From: Kibdelosporangium banguiense
Lineage (GTDB): Bacteria > Actinomycetota > Actinomycetes > Mycobacteriales > Pseudonocardiaceae
Assembly (NCBI RefSeq): GCF_017876405.1
Contig: NZ_JAGINW010000001.1
Location: forward strand, 1,439,203-1,503,202
Reading direction: 5' to 3'
Length of the DNA: 64,000 nt
Shown: in pieces, positions 58,001-64,000 of the stretch
How the letters are laid out: each line of letters opens with the position of its first letter
Position numbering within the stretch: position 1 is the first letter of the stretch
The notes under the pieces: model-generated
Database searches by the model: none
The model's input: only the letters and a program-made list of their open reading frames with translations
Told to the model about the DNA's origin: nothing
Position numbers and translations under genes: made by a program

Positions 58001-58297
58001 CTCGAAGGCCTCGCCGGCACCCAGGCCCTCGCCCGGAACTTCACCAGCGCCGCCCGCCTCCTCGGCGCCGCCGCCCAGGCCCGCGAGTCCGTCGGCCGCC
58101 CCCTCCCCCAAGGCCAACGCTCCGACGTCAACCGCATAACCGAAACCACAACCGAAACCCTCGGCCCGGAAATCTTCACGACCGAATTCACTCTCGGCAC
58201 CCGCACACCACCCGACACCCTCATCCCCACATCCGAACCAGCGCTGTGGTCTGAGAGACCGGGCTGGATGCCGGTCGGGGACTCCCTGGGGAAGTGA
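55091..58297 (+). CDS. BTAD/NB-ARC/TPR transcriptional regulator (AfsR/SARP-like large form)
   Basis: The 1068-residue protein has an OmpR-like winged helix (about 1-90: [33 protein letters not shown]), the BTAD domain (about 95-240), and an NB-ARC/AAA NTPase with P-loop [11 protein letters not shown] near 287 and Walker B [17 protein letters not shown] follows, then a C-terminal TPR region (about 620-1000). Large SARP-type proteins switch on nearby biosynthetic operons. GTG 55091 begins the domain; the frame is open much further upstream. It is divergent from the three imine-reductase genes. Codon use changes strongly to C-ending codons in the last third. Confidence 0.88.
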   Translation: [1068 protein letters not shown]

Positions 58298-58325
58298 CTG
58301 GACTCTCGCGATCGATGAGCCGGCT

Positions 58326-58793
58326 TTACAGCTGAGCGTCGCGCAGCGTCTCCAGGGCGCGGTCGGCGTGGCCGTTCATGTCCAGCTCGGAGTGGATCGC
58401 AGCGAGGATCTTGCGGTCGGTGCCGATCACGAAGGTCATCCGGCGGTTCTTCAGTGGGCCGATGCCGAGCTTGCGGCGCACGCCGAGCTGCTGGGCGACT
58501 GTGCCGTCCGAGTCGGACAGCAGCGGGTAGTCGAAGCTGTGCAGCTCGGAGAACTGACGCTGCTTGTCGACGCTGTCCGCACTGATGCCGACGCGCTGGG
58601 CGTTGTACTCGGCGAACTCCGCGGCGAGGTCGCGGAAGTGGCAGGACTCCACCGTGCAGCCCTTGGTCATCGCGGCCGGGTAGAAGAACAGAACGACCGG
58701 GCCTTTTGCCAGGAAGTCCGTCAGTTTGCGTGCCGCTCCGGTCTCGTCCGGCAGCTCGAAGTCCTCGACCAGGTCACCAACGGATCCGCTCAT
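58326..58793 (-). CDS. bcp: Bcp/PrxQ-type peroxiredoxin
   Basis: The 155-residue enzyme reduces hydrogen peroxide and organic peroxides with thiols. It shows the peroxiredoxin Q motif FYPAAMTKGCTVESCHFRDL with the peroxidatic C46 and resolving C51 five residues later, and the later GISADSVDKQRQFSELHSFDYPLLSD segment. ATG 58793 agrees with the family start (MSGSVGDLVEDFELPD). It stands alone between the regulator and a small membrane protein gene. Confidence 0.92.
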   Translation of the reverse strand: MSGSVGDLVEDFELPDETGAARKLTDFLAKGPVVLFFYPAAMTKGCTVESCHFRDLAAEFAEYNAQRVGISADSVDKQRQFSELHSFDYPLLSDSDGTVAQQLGVRRKLGIGPLKNRRMTFVIGTDRKILAAIHSELDMNGHADRALETLRDAQL

Positions 58794-58981
58794 TACCCAA
58801 CGGTACACACCACACGATCGGATAAATCTGCGTACCAAGCCTTTCCACTTCGTGGGATCAAGACGACGTAAAAGATGCCGCCGAACGCGTCAAGGCCACG
58901 CCAGCGCCCGCAGCTACTGCCCGGTGACTGTGAGTAAATCGAGCGGTTCCGGCTCAGTGATGAGTAAGGGGTGCCCAGCAC

Positions 58982-59347
58982 ATGAACGGCAGCACCACCA
59001 GTTGGCCGCGGATCTCCGGCGCGCTCGGGTCCGCAGCGGGTTTCGCGGCCGGGATCATCGCGACTTTGGTCGCGTCGCTCGTCGGCGCGACGACCCACCA
59101 CGAGATCGGATTGTTCGCGCTGGCTCTGGCGGTCGCCGGAGTATCGGCTGTCACCACGGTCGTCGGCGCGCTCGCCACCTGCGTGCAGTGCTGGCTGCTG
59201 TACGCGGGCTTCATCGTCGGCAGGTCGGGTTCGCTCGTGCTCGACGAAGCCTCGGCCGAGACGGCCGGCTTGTTCGCGATCATCGCCTTGGCCGCGACCG
59301 GGATCGCAGGCGGCGGCACGACCGTCCGCGCGCGTCTGACCCGCTGA
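58982..59347 (+). CDS. Small integral membrane protein
   Basis: The 121-residue protein has three to four hydrophobic segments (about 12-35, 42-60, 62-80 and 93-110), rich in Ala, Gly and Val, with a C-terminal TTVRARLTR tail. A Cys pair (ATCVQCW) lies in the second or third helix. I do not recognise the family. It begins 188 bp from the divergent bcp start and is followed by another unknown gene after 88 bp. Confidence 0.6.
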   Translation: MNGSTTSWPRISGALGSAAGFAAGIIATLVASLVGATTHHEIGLFALALAVAGVSAVTTVVGALATCVQCWLLYAGFIVGRSGSLVLDEASAETAGLFAIIALAATGIAGGGTTVRARLTR

Positions 59348-59435
59348 AACGACACGCCGACAGGCCTGCCGTCTCTCCCCCTGCCGGGTTACGGCGACTT
59401 GCGAACGACCAAGCCCGACACCAAAGATCGAACAC

Positions 59436-59762
59436 GTGTTCGAGTATGAGTGCAGGCGTGCGGCCGAGGAGATCCGGACAGCGTCCGACCGGCTACGGAA
59501 GCTGGGCCGCAAAGCGGCGCCGGGAGTCTGGCGAGTCGCGCCGGGCGGCGACACGATCCGTGTACTCGGCCGGGACAACCAGGAAATCGCTGTGCTGACT
59601 GGATTGTGGGCGCCCAGCACGGCCACGTACCTGACCGCGGTATCGCCCACCACCGCCTACAACCTCGCCGAACTCATGTGGCTCAGCGAAAGCGTGGTCC
59701 GTAAGGGCGAAATGCCATACCGGCTGCGAGAAGCAATGCTGACCCTCGCAAAAGGACTCTAG
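59436..59762 (+). CDS. Hypothetical soluble protein
   Basis: The 108-residue protein begins with GTG and opens with a basic helix (FEYECRRAAEEIRTASDRLRKLGRKAA). A beta-rich middle (GVWRVAPGGDTIRVLGRDNQEIAVLTG) and a helix (YNLAELMWLSESVVRKG) follow. I know no family, although similar short proteins of about 100 residues are common in Pseudonocardiaceae. It converges on the carboxylesterase gene with about 70 bp between. Confidence 0.6.
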   Translation: MFEYECRRAAEEIRTASDRLRKLGRKAAPGVWRVAPGGDTIRVLGRDNQEIAVLTGLWAPSTATYLTAVSPTTAYNLAELMWLSESVVRKGEMPYRLREAMLTLAKGL

Positions 59763-59832
59763 TCATCGGACAGTTCGGCCGGGTCATGCAGCCTGTGGAC
59801 GGGCTCCTTCATACCGGTTGCCCCTTCGTTGC

Positions 59833-61272
59833 TCAGAGCGGGAACCAGGTCCCCGGCTGCCAGGAGATGTCGCCCCAGGCCAGGCGTTCTCGCCGGTTCG
59901 GGTCGACCTCGACGTGACTGTCCTCGTCGAACACCAGCACCGGACGGGTCGGGCCGTACGGCGGCCACGTGGGCAGGCCGGTGCCGAACGGGATGCCGTC
60001 GCCGATGAAACTCACCCACGACTCGTGGATCTGCGCGGCCGCGATCTTGCGGGGCGACGGCGTCTCGGCCGCGCCTGGCGGGTTCCAGACCATGCCGAGC
60101 TCCATGCCGTGCGCGCCGTCGAGGAACTCCGGCACGCCAGGTTGCGCGATGTCGATCCGGTAGCGGTAGACGCGGCTGTGCAGGGCCTGCGCGTCGGCCA
60201 GCCGTTGCGTCGGGATGCCGTAGCGCTCGTCGCTCATCGCGGCGATACGGGCCGCGTCGGCGCCGCGAGTGTCGCGGTAGGTATCGAGGATCTTGTTGTC
60301 GCCGAAGATCGACGTGAACACCTCGTCCGCCGGCGCGGTGGCCTCGTCGCCGAGGAATGCCGCGAAAGTGGCGGCCTCGTTGCCGTTGTGACCGATCATC
60401 AGCCGGATCCCGGCCGCGCTCCCGGTGGCGATCAGGCTGGTCGGCATCGCGGGAAGCACCTTCGGATGCAGCGTCGGCCGCCACAGCCACACCGCGGCCA
60501 TCCCGGTCAGGATCCGTTCCTGCGCCGCGAGAATCTCCTCACCTGGCACCGACCGGAGATGACGCGTGCCGAGCTCGTCGACCAGGCGCTGCGCGATCAT
60601 CGTGCCCTGCTCGGCCGTGGCGACGTGGTCACCGCCGCTGCTGATGATCGCCTGGGAGAACATGTTCCGGGCCATCGGGCTGGCCATCAGATTGCCGACG
60701 CTCTTGGCACCCGCGGACACGCCGTAGACGGTGATCCGCTGCGGATTGCCGCCGAACGCGCCGATGTTGTCCCGGACCCAGCGCAACGCGGCGATCTGGT
60801 CGAGCATCCCGCACACGCCAGCGTCCGACTCGCCCGGACCGAAGATGCCGGCCAGATATGCCCAGCCGAGCGCGCCGAGCCGGTAATTGACCGTCACCAC
60901 GACAATCCCGGCCTGCGCGAACGCCTCACCTTCGCCCGCCTGAATTCCGCTGCCGGTCCGGAAGCCACCTCCGTGCAGCCAGAACAGCACCGGCCAGCCA
61001 CCTGACGGCGGCGTCCCGACCGGAGCGCACACGTTCAGGTACAGACAATCCTCACTGGACGGCGCGGGGGTGACACCGATCTCCTGGGGCTGTAGCGACT
61101 GGGGCCCGAAGTCGGTCGCCGGCCAGGTTCCGGTCCACGGGGTCGCCACGCGAGGCGCACGCCAGCGCAACTCGCCCACCGGCGGCTGGGCGTACGGAAT
61201 CCCCCGCCAAACAACATGGTCATCGCGCTGCAGCCCGCTCAGCCGCCCCTGCCGAATCGTCACCACAGCCAC
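59833..61272 (-). CDS. Type B carboxylesterase
   Basis: The 479-residue alpha/beta hydrolase has the oxyanion segment FWLHGGGF (about 97-104), EDCLYLNV near 74-81 (type B signature 2), and the nucleophile elbow VYGVSAGAKSV with S186 (usual form GESAG; here Val replaces Glu). A later acid and His complete the triad. No signal peptide is present. It hydrolyses carboxylic esters in the cytoplasm. It is divergent from the HTH/hydrolase operon, and the twin operators in the shared intergenic region could affect both. Confidence 0.88.
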   Translation of the reverse strand: MAVVTIRQGRLSGLQRDDHVVWRGIPYAQPPVGELRWRAPRVATPWTGTWPATDFGPQSLQPQEIGVTPAPSSEDCLYLNVCAPVGTPPSGGWPVLFWLHGGGFRTGSGIQAGEGEAFAQAGIVVVTVNYRLGALGWAYLAGIFGPGESDAGVCGMLDQIAALRWVRDNIGAFGGNPQRITVYGVSAGAKSVGNLMASPMARNMFSQAIISSGGDHVATAEQGTMIAQRLVDELGTRHLRSVPGEEILAAQERILTGMAAVWLWRPTLHPKVLPAMPTSLIATGSAAGIRLMIGHNGNEAATFAAFLGDEATAPADEVFTSIFGDNKILDTYRDTRGADAARIAAMSDERYGIPTQRLADAQALHSRVYRYRIDIAQPGVPEFLDGAHGMELGMVWNPPGAAETPSPRKIAAAQIHESWVSFIGDGIPFGTGLPTWPPYGPTRPVLVFDEDSHVEVDPNRRERLAWGDISWQPGTWFPL

Positions 61273-61318
61273 GCGTCCCCACTATAGGACGGTGATCCCA
61301 TTTACGTGCGACAAGTCG

Positions 61319-61361
61319 CTACTTGACAGCACATGTCAAGTACTTGACACTTGATGTCAAG
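61319..61361. promoter_or_regulatory. Twin operators upstream of the HTH/hydrolase operon
   Basis: CTTGACA-N5-TGTCAAG occurs at 61322-61340 and again at 61343-61361. The two 19-bp palindromes are 21 bp apart, two helical turns; the first has arms extended by TA on each side. The second ends at the Shine-Dalgarno AAGGAGG, 10 bp before the ATG. Autoregulation by the HTH protein is the simplest reading. Confidence 0.75.
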
Positions 61362-61371
61362 GAGGTGGGCG

Positions 61372-61818
61372 ATGACGGCGACCGGGCCATTGGCCAGGCA
61401 GCTGATGGCGATCATGGGCAGCAGGCTGCTGGACCCGTTGGAGATCCTGCTGAACGATCCGGTCACCGACCTGCGGGCCAGGTGCGAGTGGGCCGCCCTG
61501 CAGTGGGCGGACCGGCTGCTGGGCCCGGAGGCGAACTTCGCGATCGCGACCATCATCGGCGCGCTGTACCCCGGCGACGAGGCATTCGACCCGCCTGCGG
61601 ACTGGTGGACGACCCCGTTGGGCCGGGTCGTGCTGCTGCGGATGGGTTTCCCAGGCCGGGAAGCGGTGTCGTACGCGGTCGCCGGCGCGATGCTGGGCGT
61701 CACCAGGCAAGGCGTGCACGACCTGGTGACGCGCCACAAACTCGCCCGCCATCCCGACGGGGGCGTCACGGTGACGTCCGTCCAGGAACGGATCAAGCAG
61801 AGGGGACAACGAGCATGA
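61372..61818 (+). CDS. Helix-turn-helix protein of unknown family
   Basis: The 148-residue protein has a helical N-terminal domain of about 90 residues (GSRLLDPLEILLNDPVTDLRARCEWAALQWADRLLG). A C-terminal helix-turn-helix (about 103-140) contains AVSYAVAGAMLGVTRQGVHDLVTRHKLARHPDGGV. The latter resembles phage-type or DNA-invertase-like HTH units. ATG 61372 with AAGGAGG upstream is chosen over an in-frame ATG 21 bases earlier inside the operator. It is coupled to the hydrolase gene (ATGA) and most likely represses its own operon. Confidence 0.75.
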   Translation: MTATGPLARQLMAIMGSRLLDPLEILLNDPVTDLRARCEWAALQWADRLLGPEANFAIATIIGALYPGDEAFDPPADWWTTPLGRVVLLRMGFPGREAVSYAVAGAMLGVTRQGVHDLVTRHKLARHPDGGVTVTSVQERIKQRGQRA

Positions 61819-62441
61819 AAGATCTGCTGTTGCTGCACGGTGCCGGCGGAAATCCGGCGAACTGGGACGCCTTCGTCCCGGAGATGACCGGTTTCCGTTG
61901 CGTGGCGCCGGATTTGAACGGACTGACGACCTGGGAGGCGATGCTCGACCACCTTGACGGCCTCGACCTGGACAACCCCGCGGTCGTGGGCGCCTCGCTC
62001 GGCGGCGCCCTGGGGGTGCGCTGGGCGAAGCGCCACCCGGAGTGCCCCGGTGTGGTCAACTTCGACGGACACGGCTGGCCGTCGACCTATCCTGGGCTGA
62101 CTCAGTCCGAAGTGGACATCTGGAGGGCCAAGCTGAAGGAGATCTTCGACGAGATGGCCCGGCACATGGCGCCGCATCACGCCGCGCTCCGGCCGTTGGC
62201 CGACAACGGCAGCGTGCACGACCTCTACGACGGGCTCACGGCCCCCGTGCTGGCTGTCGTCGCGATGGAACTCATGCCGCCACAGGAGCCGTTCGCCGAG
62301 TTCTACACCGCCACGCGGCGCGGCGTGCTCGCTGACCTCGCCGGTCGGCAGGTCGTCGAGTTCCCGGCCCACCACGGGATGCTGAGCACGCACCCCGGTG
62401 AGCTGGCTATGCTGGTTTCCCGCTTTCTGACGGAAGATTGA
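61815..62441 (+). CDS. Alpha/beta hydrolase
   Basis: The 208-residue hydrolase has the oxyanion region LLLLHGAGGNPANWDAF (about 4-20), the elbow VVGASLGGALGV (nucleophile Ser in GASLGG near 58) and the His in EFPAHHGMLSTHP near 190. It lacks a signal peptide and is shorter than average (family mostly 250-300 residues). The gene starts within the HTH gene's stop. It converges with the dioxygenase gene with a 35-bp overlap. The substrate cannot be inferred. Confidence 0.87.
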   Translation: MKDLLLLHGAGGNPANWDAFVPEMTGFRCVAPDLNGLTTWEAMLDHLDGLDLDNPAVVGASLGGALGVRWAKRHPECPGVVNFDGHGWPSTYPGLTQSEVDIWRAKLKEIFDEMARHMAPHHAALRPLADNGSVHDLYDGLTAPVLAVVAMELMPPQEPFAEFYTATRRGVLADLAGRQVVEFPAHHGMLSTHPGELAMLVSRFLTED

Positions 62442-63369
62442 GCTTCGGCAGCATCGCTTCGATCTCTTCGCGTTTCGGCTCAAGCCACGGCGGTAGTTTC
62501 AACGCCCGGCCCAGTTCCAGCAGCGGCTCGTCGATCGCGAAACCCGGTTCGTCGGTCGCGACCTCGAGCAGCGTCCCGCCGGGTTCCCGGAAGTAGATCG
62601 ACCTGAAGTATTGACGGTCCAAGATGGACGTCACGTTCACGCCACGGTCGACGAGTTCCTCCCGCCATTCAGCCTGTGTCCGCTCGTCCGGCGCGCGCCA
62701 CGCCACGTGGTGCACCGTGCCTACCGCGACCACGCCCTGCGGCGCTTCAGGCGTCACGAGCACGTCCACCAACGCCCCCGCACCGCCCTCACCTGCGGCG
62801 AAGCGGAGCCTGTTGCTGTCCTCGTGCACCTGCCGCAGGCCCAGGTCGTCCACGAGCATGCCCGCCGTCGCCTCCTCCCGGTCCACCGACAAGGTCACCG
62901 AGTGCAGGCCACGGATGGCATGCTCGGGCGGCACGAACCCGTGGTCCCATGGCTCACGTGGATCCCCTTGGACGTGGGCGACCAGCGCGATGGTGATGCC
63001 GTCGGGGTCGCGGAAGGTCAGCACGTCCTCCTCGTCGCGGTTGACGACCTGGCTCACCGCTACACCCAGGCTGGTCAGGTGCGATTTCCACCAGCCGATC
63101 GCGGCCTGCGGCACGGAGAACGCCGTGGTGGTCGCCTGTCCGTTGCCGTGCAGGCCGACCGGGGCCTCACGCCAGGGAAAGAATGTCATCAGCGAGCCGG
63201 GCTTGCCAGAGCTGTCGCCGTAGTAGAGGTGGTAGGTGCCTGGATCGTCGAAGTTGACGGTCGTCTTGACCAGTCGCAGGCCAAGGGCCTTGAGATAGAA
63301 GTCGACGTTGCGCTGCGGGTCCCCGGCGATCGCGGTGACGTGGTGCAGCCCGCTCGTCGCGATGGACAT
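62407..63369 (-). CDS. Ring-cleaving dioxygenase (MhqO/LinE-like glyoxalase fold)
   Basis: The 320-residue protein has two vicinal-oxygen-chelate modules. The N-terminal one has GLHHVTAIAGDPQRNVDFYLKALGLRLVKTTVNFDDPGTYHLYYGD (first His ligand), and the second has HSVTLSV and a GTVHHVAWR segment with the second His, then YFREPGGTLLEVATDEPGF with the Glu ligand. Fe(II) extradiol dioxygenases of this type cleave hydroquinones and catechols. The gene stands alone, with a gap of about 150 bp to tex. Quinone detoxification would fit the nearby hydrolase. Confidence 0.9.
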   Translation of the reverse strand: MSIATSGLHHVTAIAGDPQRNVDFYLKALGLRLVKTTVNFDDPGTYHLYYGDSSGKPGSLMTFFPWREAPVGLHGNGQATTTAFSVPQAAIGWWKSHLTSLGVAVSQVVNRDEEDVLTFRDPDGITIALVAHVQGDPREPWDHGFVPPEHAIRGLHSVTLSVDREEATAGMLVDDLGLRQVHEDSNRLRFAAGEGGAGALVDVLVTPEAPQGVVAVGTVHHVAWRAPDERTQAEWREELVDRGVNVTSILDRQYFRSIYFREPGGTLLEVATDEPGFAIDEPLLELGRALKLPPWLEPKREEIEAMLPKLNLPSESGKPA

Positions 63370-63520
63370 GGTGACTCCTCTCGGGTCACCGAGGATTGTG
63401 CCCCCAAAGTGGCGTTCGGGGCATCCGGAGCCAGGATACGCACCAGTAACTTACTGACGGTTTCTTTCGGTCTCGGCAGGGGTGGTTGTGCTGACACGGC
63501 GGCGGGGCAGAATGCTCGGC

Positions 63521-64000
63521 GTGACTTTGTCGATAGACCAGCGGATCGCCGAGGAGCTGGGCGTCCGCGAGCACCAGGTGAAGGCCGCAGTCGACCTGCT
63601 CGACGGCGGCTCGACCGTGCCGTTCATCGCCCGGTACCGCAAAGAGGTGACCGGCATGCTCGACGACGCGCAGCTGCGCACCCTCGAAGAGCGGCTGCGT
63701 TATCTGCGTGAGCTCGAAGAGCGCCGGGGGGCGATCCTGGAATCGGTTCGCTCACAGGGAAAGCTCACCGACGAGCTGGAGCAGCAGATCCTCACCGCGG
63801 ACTCCAAGGCCCGGCTGGAGGACATCTACCTGCCCTACAAGCCCAAGCGGCGCACCAAGGCGCAGATCGCCCGCGAGGCCGGTCTGGAACCGCTGGCCGA
63901 CCAGCTGCTCGCCGACCCCACGCTCGACCCGCAGGCCACTGCCGCGGGCTTCGTCGACGCGGAGAAGAACGTGGCGGACGTGGCGGCGGCGCTGGAGGGT
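63521..64000 (+). CDS. tex: Transcription accessory protein Tex, N-terminal part
   Basis: The first 160 codons are present and run off the window. The product reads [19 protein letters not shown], then [24 protein letters not shown] and [28 protein letters not shown], the highly conserved N-terminal domain of Tex/Spt6-like proteins. The full protein (about 780 residues) ends in an S1 RNA-binding domain and acts in transcription. GTG 63521 fits the family start; an in-frame ATG three codons earlier is possible. Confidence 0.93.
   Translation, partial: MTLSIDQRIAEELGVREHQVKAAVDLLDGGSTVPFIARYRKEVTGMLDDAQLRTLEERLRYLRELEERRGAILESVRSQGKLTDELEQQILTADSKARLEDIYLPYKPKRRTKAQIAREAGLEPLADQLLADPTLDPQATAAGFVDAEKNVADVAAALEG

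Noticed and set aside
59759-59812. 17-codon minus-strand frame (MKEPVHRLHDPAELSDD) 20 bp after the carboxylesterase
   Set aside because: It has a GAAGGGG upstream, but it is too short to judge and overlaps the end of the converging gene by four bases. No known peptide family fits.

Overview
The window is high-GC actinobacterial DNA. Gene content and order point to a mycolate-free relative of the mycobacteria, most likely Pseudonocardiaceae; this is an inference, not a phylogeny. The main reason is that most of a conserved mycobacterial block (the Rv0981-Rv0996 region of M. tuberculosis) can be recognised here. It comprises mprA-mprB, pepD, moaB2, mscL, the FmdB-type chaperone gene ruc, 5-formyltetrahydrofolate cyclo-ligase, galU, the MoeA-like glp, rimJ and glpR. 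Unlike in mycobacteria, mprAB (31.7-33.8 kb) is separated from pepD (18.9-20.3 kb) by a galactoside cluster and other genes.

Layout. 0.1-2.6 kb: secreted protein, small lipoprotein, OmpR-type regulator and histidine kinase in overlapping order, then a CYTH-CHAD protein. 4.1-5.8 kb: orphan kinase with a duplicated sensor domain and a hairpin over its ribosome binding site. 5.8-10 kb: NmrA-like protein, TetR, LysR, a cytoplasmic BlaB-like serine hydrolase and a class A beta-lactamase lipoprotein, with a LysR-type operator. 10.5-20.3 kb: tRNA-Ala and the conserved block. 20.3-27 kb: galT, a DeoR regulator, a sugar ABC importer without its ATPase and a GH36 alpha-galactosidase. 27-34.4 kb: serine hydrolase, DrrAB-like exporter, a large unknown protein, mprAB and a TRIC-like membrane protein. 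34.5-40 kb: SGNH lipase, phosphatase, a Zur-type pair of divergent transcripts (COG0523 protein; cysteine-poor L28 and L33), a GGDEF protein and a NarL-type regulator. 40.3-43.5 kb: secreted penicillin acylase-family enzyme. 43.6-45.4 kb: tRNA-Arg followed by an integrase remnant and poorly populated accessory DNA. 45.4-52.4 kb: two MFS transporters, an ArsR-type regulator with its palindrome, a DsbA-like protein and a TetR-controlled ABC exporter. 52.5-58.3 kb: three tandem imine-reductase-family genes divergent from a BTAD/NB-ARC/TPR regulator. 58.3-64 kb: Bcp peroxiredoxin, small unknown proteins, carboxylesterase, an HTH/hydrolase operon with twin operators, a ring-cleaving dioxygenase and the start of tex.

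The most informative signals are regulatory. A direct repeat of CTGAGA words lies 22-23 bp upstream of both mprA and pepD. A CIRCE-like HrcA operator precedes ruc. A perfect Zur-like palindrome lies between the COG0523 gene and rpmB-rpmG. Palindromes or direct repeats sit in front of many of the regulator-transporter pairs. Three very small genes (46-57 codons) were found by reading the sequence directly. I see no CRISPR array and no complete mobile element.
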